64,000 nucleotides of DNA from DASRHY01 sp046765875 (GTDB taxonomy: Bacteria > Actinomycetota > Actinomycetes > Propionibacteriales > Kribbellaceae): positions 18,254-82,253 of the forward strand of contig JBKPSJ010000027.1 of assembly GCA_046765875.1 (NCBI GenBank). Reading direction: 5' to 3'. The translations under genes were made by a program, and so were the position numbers. Shown here piece after piece: positions 9,213 to 17,511 of this stretch (positions within the stretch are counted from its first letter, which is position 1; the number at the start of each line of letters is the position of its first letter). Below the pieces are notes generated by a model. The model ran no database searches and was not told the origin of the DNA. It worked only from the letters and a program-made list of their open reading frames with translations.

Positions 9213-9656
9213 GTGTCACAGGGGGTGAGCCGCCGGGATCCCGCCGGTCCGGCCGTCAGCCGATCGCACAGCCAGATCGACTGGCGGGTGTCCGCGTCGA
9301 ACCCGCGCGACGTCGAGTCCGCGCTGGCCTGGCAGCTCGAGCGGGTCGGCTCGACCGCATGGCGGGACTGGTCGCTCAAGTTCCAGCGGATGGCGTTCGG
9401 CTACAGCCAGGACGCCGGCTGGCACGACGCTACCGAGGCCTCGGCCTGGCTCGGGTCGCATGATCTGCTGTACACGGGCGTACCGCCGCGCGGAGCGCTG
9501 GTCTGGCATACCGTCGACGTGACCAGGGTGGCGTGCTCGCTCGGACGCGGTCAGGTGGTGGGCGCGTTCCCCGACGTCGGCGTGGCCGTCGTGGGTATCG
9601 AGCAGCTCAGCGAGCCGTACCTTTGGTCGGCTCCGTTGTTCCCGTTCGCTCACTAG
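9213..9656 (+). CDS. hypothetical protein, possibly degenerate CHAP/NlpC-like fold
   Basis: 147 residues from GTG 9213, chosen because GGAGG lies 7 nt upstream; an ATG at 9174 would add 13 residues without ribosome site. No domain is certain. The C-terminal half (AWLGSHDLLYTGVPPRGALVWHTVDVTRV) followed by GRGQVVGAFPDVGVAVVGIEQL resembles the 'pGalvfw..ggHvais.g.G' block of bacterial CHAP-like or amidase-type proteins, but the catalytic Cys position before it is not present. No signal peptide. It ends 50 nt inside the 3' end of the convergent DedA gene. Likely a real gene because of its ribosome site and codon use. Confidence 0.6.
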   Translation: MSQGVSRRDPAGPAVSRSHSQIDWRVSASNPRDVESALAWQLERVGSTAWRDWSLKFQRMAFGYSQDAGWHDATEASAWLGSHDLLYTGVPPRGALVWHTVDVTRVACSLGRGQVVGAFPDVGVAVVGIEQLSEPYLWSAPLFPFAH

Positions 9657-10305
9657 CAATCTTGTTCCGGCGGCGGGTGAGCATGTAGTCGATCACCATC
9701 GGGACCACCGAGAGCGCGACGATCAGGATCAGTGCGGACTCGAGGTGGGTGCGGATGAAGTCCACCTGACCGAGGAAATATCCGAGCACGGTGACACCCG
9801 TCGCCCACAGCACGGCGCCGATGCCGGTGTAGACGAAGAACCGCCGCTGGTCCATCCGGCCGGCACCGGCGACGAGCGTGATGAAGGTCCGCACGACTGG
9901 TACGAACCGCGCCAGCACGATCGCCCGGTTGCCGTACTTGTCGAAGAACTCGTGCGTGCGCTCGAGGTACTGCGGTTTGAGGATGCGGGCGTTCGGATTC
10001 TTGAACAATGCCGTGCCGAGGACCCGGCCGATGTAGTAGCCCGACACATTGCCGAGGAATGCCGCGATGGTCAGCAGAACACAGGCGAGCCACAGCGGTA
10101 CATCGATGGTCCCGGTCGCGATGAACAGGCCGACGGCGAACAGCAGCGAGTCACCGGGCAGGATCGGGAACAGCAGGCCGCACTCGATGAACACGATCAG
10201 CAACGTCACCCACAGTGCCCAGTCGCCGAGCTGGTTCAGCAGCCACTCGGCGTCCATCCAGCTCGGCATCAGCTGCGGGAGCAGTTGTGTCGTCAGCGAA
10301 AGCAC
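9607..10305 (-). CDS. DedA family membrane protein
   Basis: 232 residues, VTT/SNARE-associated (DedA) family, now viewed as lipid flippases of the inner membrane. Seen: hydrophobic segment WVTLLIVFIECGLLFPILPGD with the conserved E and the GD pair, GNVSGYYIGRVLG, and the signature FDKYGNRAIVLARFVPVVRTF followed by AGAGRMDQRRFFVY. Four to five membrane spans in all. Overlaps the convergent upstream gene by 50 nt at the 3' ends. Transcribed divergently from the methyltransferase gene. Confidence 0.95.
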   Translation of the reverse strand: MLSLTTQLLPQLMPSWMDAEWLLNQLGDWALWVTLLIVFIECGLLFPILPGDSLLFAVGLFIATGTIDVPLWLACVLLTIAAFLGNVSGYYIGRVLGTALFKNPNARILKPQYLERTHEFFDKYGNRAIVLARFVPVVRTFITLVAGAGRMDQRRFFVYTGIGAVLWATGVTVLGYFLGQVDFIRTHLESALILIVALSVVPMVIDYMLTRRRNKIASERTGTTEPTKGTAR

Positions 10306-10388
10306 CGGCTCAGACTAACGGGTCGTACCTGAGTTCAATCTGAGAAGGCCTCCGCTCCGGGTGCCGGGACTCGGTTAGCCTGGCGCGC

Positions 10389-10988
10389 GTGACGGACGAG
10401 GTGGGCGTCGGGCCGTGGCAGGGGCCCTGGCCGGACGATCCCCGGTACGACCCGGAGCTGCTCGAGCACGGCGACCGGCGCAACGTGGTCGACCGGTACC
10501 GGTACTGGCGGCTTGAAGCGATCGTCGACGACCTGGACAGCCGCCGGCACCCGTTCCACGTAGCGATCGAGAACTGGCAGCACGACCTCAACATCGGCTC
10601 GGTCGTCCGTACCGCGAACGCGTTCCTCGCCGCCGAGGTGCACATCGTCGGCAGGCGGAAGTGGAACCGCCGCGGCGCGATGGTGACCGACCGCTATCAG
10701 CATGTCCGGTATCACGCCGACGTCGGCAGCCTGCGCGACCTCGGGCTGCCGCTGATCGGGATCGACAACCTGCCCGGCTCGGTGCCGCTGGAGACGTACG
10801 ATCTGCCGCGCGAATGCGTGCTGCTGTTCGGCCAGGAGGGACCCGGGCTGACCGACGAGGCGCACAATGCCTGCGACGTGGTGCTGTCGATCGCCCAGTT
10901 CGGATCGACCCGCTCGATCAACGCGTCCGCCGCGGCCGCGATCGCGATGCACAGCTGGGTACGCCGCTGGGCTATCCCCGAGCGATGA
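10389..10988 (+). CDS. TrmH/SpoU family RNA 2'-O-methyltransferase
   Basis: 199 residues from GTG 10389. SPOUT (trefoil knot) methyltransferase using SAM. Motif 1 is ENWQHDLNIGSVVRTANAF with the catalytic-site Asn and Arg, motif 2 is CVLLFGQEGPGLTDE, motif 3 is LSIAQFGSTRSINASAAAAIA with the conserved SINxS. Target (tRNA or rRNA) cannot be read from sequence. The last 17 nt overlap the convergent dioxygenase gene. The position beside pyrE and fbaA is also seen in Streptomyces. Confidence 0.94.
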   Translation: MTDEVGVGPWQGPWPDDPRYDPELLEHGDRRNVVDRYRYWRLEAIVDDLDSRRHPFHVAIENWQHDLNIGSVVRTANAFLAAEVHIVGRRKWNRRGAMVTDRYQHVRYHADVGSLRDLGLPLIGIDNLPGSVPLETYDLPRECVLLFGQEGPGLTDEAHNACDVVLSIAQFGSTRSINASAAAAIAMHSWVRRWAIPER

Positions 10989-11814
10989 CGAGGTCGTACT
11001 CGACGGTCGCGTACGGCTCCGCCATCGCCCGGCCGTCCGGCGCGGTGCCGGGCGGATGCTCCGCGAACTCGGCGACCAGCGACGGCTTGACGCCGAACAC
11101 GGCGTCTGTCTCGAGGTACTCGTCGCCCGCCACGAAGACGTGCGTGATCAGCCGCTGGTAGCCGGGCGCGGTGACCATGAAGTGAATGTGCGCGGGACGC
11201 ATCGGACCGCGCCCGGCCGCATGCAGCAGTTCGCCGACCGGGCCGTCGTCCGGGATCGGGTACGCCACCGGCCGTACCGACCAGAACCAGAACCGACCGT
11301 CGTCGGCGGTGAACAGGTGACCGCGGTTCTGCTGCTCCGGCAGGTCCTTCTGGACGTCGTAGCGGCCTTCGTCGTCGGCTTGCCATACCTCGACCCGGGC
11401 GCCGGCGACCGGTCCGCCGTCCATCTCGCTTACCGTCCCGCGGACCAGACAGGGCATACCGGGAGCGCCGTTCGCCAGGTCGTTGCCGTTGGCAACCTCG
11501 GGTGAGCTCTCGACGAAGAACGGCCCGAACACCGTCGGCTCGGTCGCGCCGGACGGCGTCCGGTCGCCCAGCCCGACGGTGAGCATCGACAGGCCGAGGA
11601 CGTCGGCGAGCAGGACGAACTCCTGCCGGGTGGCGCCGCAGGTCTGCCCGGTGCGGGTCAGGAAGTCGATGCCGGCGAAGTACTCCTGCTCGGTCAGGCC
11701 GACCTCGCGGGCGAACGCGTGCAGGTGCCGGACCAGCGCGGTCATCACTTCGCGGACCCGGGGGTCGGCCGATCCGGCGAAGCTCGCCACGACTTGGTCG
11801 GTGAGGTCGTCCAT
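10972..11814 (-). CDS. intradiol ring-cleavage dioxygenase, hydroxyquinol 1,2-dioxygenase type
   Basis: 280 residues. N-terminal dioxygenase helical domain (about 1-100) and the catalytic beta domain. The four Fe(III) ligands are visible: Tyr in DEGRYDVQ, Tyr in RPVAYPIP, and two His in RPAHIHFMV. It opens aromatic 1,2-diols to muconate-type products. Pairing with maleylacetate reductase, 9 nt upstream, points to hydroxyquinol (benzene-1,2,4-triol) as substrate and maleylacetate as product. A GGAG site precedes the ATG and partly overlaps the upstream TAG stop, so translation is coupled. Confidence 0.93.
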   Translation of the reverse strand: MDDLTDQVVASFAGSADPRVREVMTALVRHLHAFAREVGLTEQEYFAGIDFLTRTGQTCGATRQEFVLLADVLGLSMLTVGLGDRTPSGATEPTVFGPFFVESSPEVANGNDLANGAPGMPCLVRGTVSEMDGGPVAGARVEVWQADDEGRYDVQKDLPEQQNRGHLFTADDGRFWFWSVRPVAYPIPDDGPVGELLHAAGRGPMRPAHIHFMVTAPGYQRLITHVFVAGDEYLETDAVFGVKPSLVAEFAEHPPGTAPDGRAMAEPYATVEYDLVIARG

Positions 11815-11823
11815 ACGGGTCTC

Positions 11824-12843
11824 CTAAGACGGTCGGCGGCCTTCCCAGGCATCGTGGAGCAGTGTCCGCAGCGTGTCGCGGTCGACTGGGATCGGGTTGT
11901 CCGGCAATGGCATCGTGCCCGCGACCTCGCCGGCCTGCTCCTCGGTCAGCCCGAGGTCCTTCAGACCGCCCGGCTGGAACATGTCGTACAGACCTTGCGG
12001 TCCGCCGACGGTCTCGGAAAGTGCCGGTGGTATCGCGGCGGCATTGAGCGCCGCGACGTGGGGAAGGACTGCGGCGTGGGTCTGCGCGTGCGGCAGGTTG
12101 TGGCTGCCGCCGAGGACGTGGCAGATCTTGTGGTGCAACCCGGTACCCGCCGTCGCCACTGCGGATCCGGCCAGGCAGGCGCCGTACAGAAGATTGCTCC
12201 GGGCAACCATGCTGGTGTTGTCCTTGCGAACCTCGGCGAGGCCGTCGGCGAGCGTACGGGCGCCCGCGACGGCCGTGAGGTCGATGATCGGATTCGCGCG
12301 GGTGGTCCAGACCGCCTCGACGCAGTGCGCCATCGCGTTGGCGACGCTCGGGACGGTGACGTCGAGCGGAAGGTTCCGGCTGAGCTCGGGGTCGTACATG
12401 ACGGTGCGCGGCAGCACGCGCAGGTCGGTACCGGTGCGCTTCTCGCCGTGGCTGGTCAGACCCCAGACCGGTGTCATCTCCGATCCGGCGTAGGTGGTTG
12501 GCACGGCGAGGATCGGCAGACCGGTCGTCAGCGCGACGGCCTTGGCGAGGCCGATCGCCGAACCGCCGCCGATGCTGACCAGGACCCTGGCCCGCGACGC
12601 TTGTGCACGGGCGTTTTCTGCGAGGTCGTCCGGAACGTGCTGGCGAACCTCGGTGAGCCTGGCGACAACACGATCGCCCAGCCGGTCCTGGACGCGGTCG
12701 CCGGCCTCATGCGCCGACCCACCCGCAATCAGCAGAACGCCACCGTCGGTGAGTAGGTCGATCTCGTCCCGGACACGGTCAAGTGAGCCCGGCGCCAGGA
12801 CGACCCGGCCGGGCAACGAGACGTGAACGAACGACTTGACCAT
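11824..12843 (-). CDS. maleylacetate reductase, iron-type alcohol dehydrogenase family
   Basis: 339 residues from ATG 12843 (a GTG at 12855 would add MSEV). Reduces maleylacetate to 3-oxoadipate with NAD(P)H. Seen: N-terminal RVVLAPGSLDRVRDE, GGG(S)AIGLAKAVAL coenzyme loop, VPTTYAGSEMTPVWGLT, MAHCVEAVW and LHHKICHVLGGSHNLPHAQTHA with the metal-site histidines of the family. First gene of a two-gene transcript with the dioxygenase. A palindrome sits across the start region, so a repressor probably controls it, but no regulator gene is adjacent. Confidence 0.93.
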   Translation of the reverse strand: MVKSFVHVSLPGRVVLAPGSLDRVRDEIDLLTDGGVLLIAGGSAHEAGDRVQDRLGDRVVARLTEVRQHVPDDLAENARAQASRARVLVSIGGGSAIGLAKAVALTTGLPILAVPTTYAGSEMTPVWGLTSHGEKRTGTDLRVLPRTVMYDPELSRNLPLDVTVPSVANAMAHCVEAVWTTRANPIIDLTAVAGARTLADGLAEVRKDNTSMVARSNLLYGACLAGSAVATAGTGLHHKICHVLGGSHNLPHAQTHAAVLPHVAALNAAAIPPALSETVGGPQGLYDMFQPGGLKDLGLTEEQAGEVAGTMPLPDNPIPVDRDTLRTLLHDAWEGRRPS

Positions 12844-12847
12844 GACT

Positions 12848-12863
12848 TCGGACACTAGTCCGA
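12848..12863 (-). promoter_or_regulatory. palindromic operator candidate at the maleylacetate reductase start
   Basis: TCGGAC-ACTA-GTCCGA is a perfect 6-bp inverted repeat, overlapping the possible GTG start and 5 nt upstream of the preferred ATG. A second, interleaved repeat GGACA-N11-TGTCC covers 12850-12870. There is no Shine-Dalgarno for the ATG, so a leaderless transcript whose promoter this site covers is plausible. Confidence 0.45.
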
Positions 12864-12905
12864 TATGTCCAAGACCGTCCGGCCCGATCGGCGCATGCTG
12901 CGGGT

Positions 12906-13802
12906 ATGAGCTTCGATCTCGGTGCCGCGGGCACCTTTCTCACCAGTCATGGCCGGGTGCTGGACCGGCGCAGGTTCGACGTACGCACGGGCTCCGGTTC
13001 TTTGGAGGCTGTCCTCGACGCCGTCGACGGATACCGCAACCCGGACGGCGGGTATGGCTGGGGCCTGGAGCCGGACCTGCGCGATGTGACCAGCCAGCCA
13101 GGCGCGGCCTTGCATGCATTGGAGGCGATGGCCGACGCCGCACCGCTGACCACGCCGCGGGCGGTGGAACTGTGCGACTGGCTCGACGCGAACTCGTTGC
13201 CGGACGGCGGCGTGCCGTTCGCCCTGCCGGTCAAGAGCCCGGTCGCGTGTATGCCGTTCTGGGCCGAGGCCGATCATTCGGTGTCGTCGTTGCAGATCAC
13301 CGCCGCGGTGACGCTCAACGCCCTGCGGGTTGCACGGCACGACACGGCGGTTGCCGGGCATCCGTGGCTGGCCCGGGCGACGGCGTACTGCCTGGATCAG
13401 ATCGCGGAGCCGGACCGGGAGTGGGGAGCGATCGAGTTGATGTTCGCCCTGCTGATGCTGGACCGACTCGCCGACAGCCGGCCGGAGGTGGTCGACGAGA
13501 TCGAGCGGATCGGATCGGTGATCCCGCCGGACGGCGTTCTGCACGTTCAGGGTGGGCTTCCCGACGAGGTGATCCGCCCGCTGAGCTTCGCGCCGTACCC
13601 GGACCGGCCGGTGCGGTCGCTGTTCAAGGCCGATGTGATCGCGGCCGATCTTGAACGGCTCGCATCGGATCAGCGTGACGACGGCGGATGGCAGCAGGAC
13701 TTCGCATCGTACTCACCGGCTGCCGCCCTCGAATGGCGCGGTTACCTGACGGCCTGGGCGGTCGGCGTGCTGCTCGCGAACGGGGTTGCACAGGCCGCGT
13801 GA
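12906..13802 (+). CDS. hypothetical protein with alpha/alpha-toroid (prenyltransferase/squalene-hopene-like) repeats
   Basis: 298 residues. Two QW-like blocks mark an alpha/alpha barrel: GYRNPDGGYGWGLEPDL at about 41-57 and SDQRDDGGWQQDFASYSP at about 257-274. The middle has regular helices ending in Leu/Ala-rich stretches. The catalytic DxDD of cyclases is not seen, so an enzymatic role is doubtful; the family is annotated in actinobacteria as terpenoid-cyclase-fold proteins of unknown function. No signal peptide. Divergent from the maleylacetate reductase gene (62 nt between) and convergent with the SIS gene. Confidence 0.8.
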   Translation: MSFDLGAAGTFLTSHGRVLDRRRFDVRTGSGSLEAVLDAVDGYRNPDGGYGWGLEPDLRDVTSQPGAALHALEAMADAAPLTTPRAVELCDWLDANSLPDGGVPFALPVKSPVACMPFWAEADHSVSSLQITAAVTLNALRVARHDTAVAGHPWLARATAYCLDQIAEPDREWGAIELMFALLMLDRLADSRPEVVDEIERIGSVIPPDGVLHVQGGLPDEVIRPLSFAPYPDRPVRSLFKADVIAADLERLASDQRDDGGWQQDFASYSPAAALEWRGYLTAWAVGVLLANGVAQAA

Positions 13803-13826
13803 CCGGTGGCTCGCGCGGCGGTTGGC

Positions 13827-14873
13827 TCAGTCGGTCTGGGTGACCTTCTTGAGGCCGCGCGGGGCGTCGGGGTCCAGGCCGAGACGGCGGGCGAGGGCCT
13901 CGACCGTGCGCTGGGCCGGGATGACCAGCGTGAGCGGTGCGACCGGTTCGGGCAGGTCGGGTGCCGGCAGGTCGACGTCGCAGCGGTTCGCGAACTCGGC
14001 GTCGCCGCCGATGCCGAGGATCCGGCTGCCCTTGTCGCGGACGGTCGCGGCCAGCTCGGTCATGCCGGGCAGCGCGGGGCCGTCGCCGGCCGCCACGAGG
14101 ATGGTGACCAGATCGGCGTCGACGACCGCGATCGGGCCGTGCTTGAGATCGGCGTACGACAGGCCGCGGACCGGCTGCAGGCAGGTCTCCTCGAGCTTGA
14201 GCGCGACCTCGAGCGTGGTCCCGAACGACAGCCCGCGTCCGCTGGCCAGCACGTCGTGCGCGCTCGCGAGCAGCTCGGCCGCCTCTTCGACCGACGGCTC
14301 CAGTGCCTTCGCCGCGACCTCGGGAACACGCGCGATGTGCTCGTCCAGCGTGCCGGGCGTAGGCGCCAGTGCGTCGACCGCGGTGAGGATCGCGGCCAGC
14401 TGGGTCGTATACGTCTTGGTGGCCGGTACCGCCTTCTCCACACCGGCCTGGGTGATCAGTGCGACGTCCGCGACTTCGGCAAGTGGGCTATCGGCGTAGT
14501 TGGTGACGCCCACCACCGCCGCGCCGTTGCGCTTCGCCCAGGCCGCGGTGTCGACGATCTCCTGAGTCGCGCCGGACTGGCTGACCGCGATCACCAGCGA
14601 GTCCGCCAGGTCGTACGCCGCCCCGTACAGCGTCGCAACCGAAGGAGCGGCAAGCGACGCCTGGCGGCGGGCGTGGATCTCGGTCAGGTACCGCCCGTAG
14701 ACACAGGCGTTGTCCGACGACCCGCGGGCCACGAACATCACGTGCCTTCGGCCCTCGCCGAGCCGGGTGATCTCGTCGCGCAGCGGAAGTACGTGCTCGA
14801 ACGTCGCCGCCAGCGCTGCCGGCTGCTCCGCGATCTCGGCCGCCATCTGAGTGGTGGACACCACTGCGATCAC
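13827..14873 (-). CDS. SIS domain protein (GlmS isomerase-like / sugar isomerase or deaminase)
   Basis: 348 residues with two SIS subdomains, matching the isomerase half of glucosamine-6-phosphate synthase but without the glutaminase. Seen: FVARGSSDNACVYGRYLTEIH, SLVIAVSQSGATQEIVDT, VGVTNYADSPLAEVAD, then LSFGTTLEVALKLEETCL and SYADLKHGPIAVVDAD, all characteristic of AgaS/NagB-II/FrlB-type proteins. Probably deaminates or isomerises an amino-sugar phosphate. Start GTG 14873 is uncertain: GTG 14861 and ATG 14846 are in frame. Divergent from a GntR gene across a DasR-like site. Confidence 0.88.
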   Translation of the reverse strand: MIAVVSTTQMAAEIAEQPAALAATFEHVLPLRDEITRLGEGRRHVMFVARGSSDNACVYGRYLTEIHARRQASLAAPSVATLYGAAYDLADSLVIAVSQSGATQEIVDTAAWAKRNGAAVVGVTNYADSPLAEVADVALITQAGVEKAVPATKTYTTQLAAILTAVDALAPTPGTLDEHIARVPEVAAKALEPSVEEAAELLASAHDVLASGRGLSFGTTLEVALKLEETCLQPVRGLSYADLKHGPIAVVDADLVTILVAAGDGPALPGMTELAATVRDKGSRILGIGGDAEFANRCDVDLPAPDLPEPVAPLTLVIPAQRTVEALARRLGLDPDAPRGLKKVTQTD

Positions 14874-14897
14874 TGGTCCTATCTGGTCTTAACAGGT
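14872..14897. promoter_or_regulatory. DasR-like (dre) operator candidate
   Basis: TCTGGTCTTAACAGGT at 14882-14897 matches 11 of 16 positions of the dre consensus ACTGGTCTAGACCAGT known for Streptomyces DasR. A second half-site ACTGGTC lies at 14872-14878. The pair CTGGTC/CTGGTC is spaced 10 nt, one helical turn. It sits between the SIS and GntR genes and touches the SIS start, so autoregulation by the adjacent GntR protein is the natural reading. Confidence 0.5.
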
Positions 14898-14979
14898 ATG
14901 CTGCCCACGCTAGCATCAACACCCGCCGCTGGGATCCCTCTGGCGCGGGTGACACCGAACAGGATGCGAGGCTCCGGCG

Positions 14980-15693
14980 ATGGTGGCGACGAAGCGGGCA
15001 CAGGTACGCGAGGTGCTCGAGCGACTGGTGGACGCCGAACTACACCCGGGTGACCCGATCCCGTCCGAACGGGCGCTGGTCGACCGGCTGAACGTGTCCC
15101 GGGTGACCGTCCGGCAGGCGATCAGCGACCTGGTCGAGACCGGCGCGCTGGAACGCGTGCACGGCAAGGGAACCTTCGTCACCGGTCCGCAGGTCGACTC
15201 GCAGCTCCACCTCACCTCGTTCTCCCGTGAGATGCGGGCCCGCGGTCTCGAGCCCGGCACCGTCGTACTGTCCGCGACCGAGATCGACGCCGACCTGCAG
15301 ACCGCCAACGGGCTGCGGGTCGCCGAGGGCACCAAGGTGATCCGGGTCGAGCGGCTGCGTACCGCCGACGGCTCGCCGATGGCGTACGAGATCGGCTTCT
15401 ACCCGGCCAAGTTGTTCCCCGGCCTGCTCGGCCGCGAGCTCGGCACCCTGTACGACGTGTTCGCCAGCGAGTACGACGTCGTGGTCACCTCCGGCGAGCA
15501 GACCGTACGCGCCGACAACGCCGACGGTCATGTCGCCCGGATCCTGGGTGTCGCCCGGCGCGCACCGCTGCTGGTGCTGGAGCGGACTACCTTCGCCGGA
15601 CGCCGTGTGGTGGAGTTGTCCTGGTCGGCGTACCGTGCCGATCGCTACCGGCTGCACATGGCCCTCACGCCCAGGGGACCGCGCACCAGCTGA
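14980..15693 (+). CDS. GntR/HutC family transcriptional regulator (UTRA domain)
   Basis: 237 residues. N-terminal winged helix with IPSERALVDRLNVSRVTVRQAISDLVETGALERVHGKGTFV (helix-turn-helix about residues 27-62), C-terminal UTRA effector domain (FSREMRARGLEPGTVV, IRVERLRTADGSPMAYE). HutC-type regulators with this layout (DasR, NagR) bind amino-sugar phosphates. Beside a SIS-domain sugar-phosphate enzyme and upstream of fbaA, it likely senses an amino-sugar or sugar phosphate. Starts at ATG 14980. Confidence 0.93.
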   Translation: MVATKRAQVREVLERLVDAELHPGDPIPSERALVDRLNVSRVTVRQAISDLVETGALERVHGKGTFVTGPQVDSQLHLTSFSREMRARGLEPGTVVLSATEIDADLQTANGLRVAEGTKVIRVERLRTADGSPMAYEIGFYPAKLFPGLLGRELGTLYDVFASEYDVVVTSGEQTVRADNADGHVARILGVARRAPLLVLERTTFAGRRVVELSWSAYRADRYRLHMALTPRGPRTS

Positions 15694-15759
15694 ACCCTCT
15701 GTCGGTCCGCAACGGCGCGGCGCCGGTGTCTACTACGGATTCCAAGGAGTACCGCGAGA

Positions 15760-16788
15760 ATGCCTATTGCCACTCCCGAGGTGTACGCCGAGATGCTCGA
15801 CAAGGCGAAGCGGGACAGCTTCGCCTACCCGGCGATCAACGTGAGCTCCTCGCAGACCCTGAACGCGGCGCTGCGCGGGTTCGCCGAGGCCGGCTCGGAC
15901 GGCATCGTCCAGGTGTCCACCGGCGGCGCGGAGTACCTGTCCGGCCCGACGGTGAAGAACATGGTCGCCGGCGCGGCTGCGCTGGCGGCGTACGCGCACG
16001 AGGTCGCGAAGAACTACCCGGTCAACGTCGCGCTGCACACCGACCACTGCCAGAAGAACAAGCTCGACGGATTCGTGCGTCCGCTGCTGGAGATCTCCGC
16101 CGAACGAGTCGCGCGTGGTGAGAACCCGTTGTTCCAGTCGCACATGTGGGACGGGTCCGCCGTACCGCTGAAGGAGAACCTGGAGATCGCCCGCGAGCTG
16201 CTGGCCAAGGCGGCTGCGGCGAAGATCGTGCTCGAGATCGAGGTGGGCGTGGTCGGCGGCGAGGAGGACGGCATCGCGGCCGAGATCAACGAGAAGCTGT
16301 ACACGACCGTCGAGGACGGGCTGGCGACTGTCGAGGCGCTCGGCACCGGCGAGAACGGCCGGTACATCACCGCGCTGACGTTCGGCAACGTGCACGGCGT
16401 CTACAAGCCGGGTGCGGTCAAGCTCCGGCCGGAGATCCTTCGCGACATCCAGGAGGCCGTCGGAGCGAAGGTCGGCAAGGACAAGCCGTTCGATCTGGTC
16501 TTCCACGGCGGCTCCGGCTCGACGCTGGAGGAGATCCGCGCGGCCGTCGACTACGGCGTGATCAAGATGAACGTCGACACCGACACCCAGTACGCGTTCA
16601 CCCGGCCGGTCGCCGGTCACATGTTCACCAACTACGACGGCGTACTGAAGGTCGACGGCGACGTCGGCAACAAGAAGGTGTACGACCCGCGCGCGTGGGG
16701 CAAGGCCGCCGAGCAGGGCATGGCCGAGCGGGTCGTCACCGCGTGCGAGGACCTGCGTTCGGCCGGTACGTCGGCCGGCAATGCCTGA
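15760..16788 (+). CDS. fbaA: class II fructose-bisphosphate aldolase
   Basis: 342 residues, the length of the class IIA enzyme. Zn-dependent cleavage of fructose 1,6-bisphosphate in glycolysis. Zinc and active-site segments visible: VALHTDHCQKNKLDGF, EIEVGVVGGEEDGI, GNVHGVYKPGAVKLRPEIL, DLVFHGGSGSTLEEIR and IKMNVDTDTQYAFTRPV. ATG 15760 with AAGGAG upstream at rather long distance. Lies 66 nt after the GntR gene on the same strand, so it may be partly co-transcribed with it. This is the housekeeping-type aldolase of actinobacteria. Confidence 0.97.
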   Translation: MPIATPEVYAEMLDKAKRDSFAYPAINVSSSQTLNAALRGFAEAGSDGIVQVSTGGAEYLSGPTVKNMVAGAAALAAYAHEVAKNYPVNVALHTDHCQKNKLDGFVRPLLEISAERVARGENPLFQSHMWDGSAVPLKENLEIARELLAKAAAAKIVLEIEVGVVGGEEDGIAAEINEKLYTTVEDGLATVEALGTGENGRYITALTFGNVHGVYKPGAVKLRPEILRDIQEAVGAKVGKDKPFDLVFHGGSGSTLEEIRAAVDYGVIKMNVDTDTQYAFTRPVAGHMFTNYDGVLKVDGDVGNKKVYDPRAWGKAAEQGMAERVVTACEDLRSAGTSAGNA

Positions 16789-16877
16789 TCACTCGTTCAT
16801 CGGTCTCTTCTGGTGAGTGTCGGCACCCGGGACTAGCGTCGGTACCGGGTATCCGACTTCTACCGGGGAGGTTGACG

Positions 16878-17267
16878 ATGAGTGGGCGGGTAGTGCACTT
16901 CGAGATCCCGTTCGACGACGGCGCGAGGGCACGGTCGTTCTATGCCGACGCGTTCGGCTGGCAGGCGATGGAGATCCCGGACATGGGATACACGCTGGTC
17001 ACCACGGGTCCGAGCAGCGAGACCGAGGGCCCGACCGAGAAGGGCTTCATCAACGGCGGCATGTTCGGCCGGGAGGGCTGGCCGGCGGCGCCGGCGCCGG
17101 TGATCACGATCGACGTCGACGACGTCGAGGCGGCCCTGGAGAAGGTCGAGCAGCTCGGCGGCAAGACCCTGCTCGGCAAGCAGGCGGTCGGTGACATGGG
17201 CTGGTCGGCCTACTTCACCGACACCGAGGGCAACACGATCGGCCTGTGGCAGTCAGCCCAATCCTGA
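16878..17267 (+). CDS. VOC family (glyoxalase/bleomycin-resistance fold) protein
   Basis: 129 residues, one vicinal-oxygen-chelate domain built from two beta-alpha-beta-beta-beta units: MSGRVVHFEIPFDDGARARSF at the start and GWSAYFTDTEGNTIGLWQS at the end. Ligand residues His7 and Glu near the C-terminus fit a metal site; substrate unknown. ATG 16878 is preceded by GGGGAGG 6 nt upstream, a strong ribosome site. Ends 14 nt before a strong bidirectional terminator. Confidence 0.9.
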   Translation: MSGRVVHFEIPFDDGARARSFYADAFGWQAMEIPDMGYTLVTTGPSSETEGPTEKGFINGGMFGREGWPAAPAPVITIDVDDVEAALEKVEQLGGKTLLGKQAVGDMGWSAYFTDTEGNTIGLWQSAQS

Positions 17268-17280
17268 CCGTGCAACAACC

Positions 17281-17310
17281 CCGGCCGGCACCCACTCGGG
17301 CGCCGGCCGG
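17281..17310. terminator. bidirectional hairpin terminator
   Basis: Perfect 9-bp stem CCGGCCGGC (17281-17289) / GCCGGCCGG (17302-17310) with a 12-nt loop, between convergent genes. Preceded by AACAACC on the plus strand and followed by AGTTTGTGT. Confidence 0.75.
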
Positions 17311-17325
17311 AGTTTGTGTCGGTTG

Positions 17326-17511
17326 TCAGTCGTCAGGCAGTTCGATGTACGGGATCGGATTTCCGTCGGTGTCGCGCGGCTGTGGCTCCGGAGTCGCAGC
17401 CGCGATCTTCACCGCGAGCGGGTCCGGTTCGCGTCCGTCCTCAATGTCGATCTCGACGACGAGCTTCGCTGCCGCGACCTGAACGGGCGTGACCCAGTCG
17501 ATTCTGGGCAT
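17326..17511 (-). CDS. small hypothetical protein, 61 residues
   Basis: Acidic 61-residue protein (MPRIDWVTPVQVAAAKLVVE...), no recognised domain. Supported by a GAGGGAG ribosome site 6 nt before ATG 17511. The start lies 71 nt inside the 3' end of the upstream membrane-protein gene, in another frame, so it looks like the third gene of an operon with it and the AbiEi-like gene. Ends before the shared terminator. Confidence 0.6.
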   Translation of the reverse strand: MPRIDWVTPVQVAAAKLVVEIDIEDGREPDPLAVKIAAATPEPQPRDTDGNPIPYIELPDD

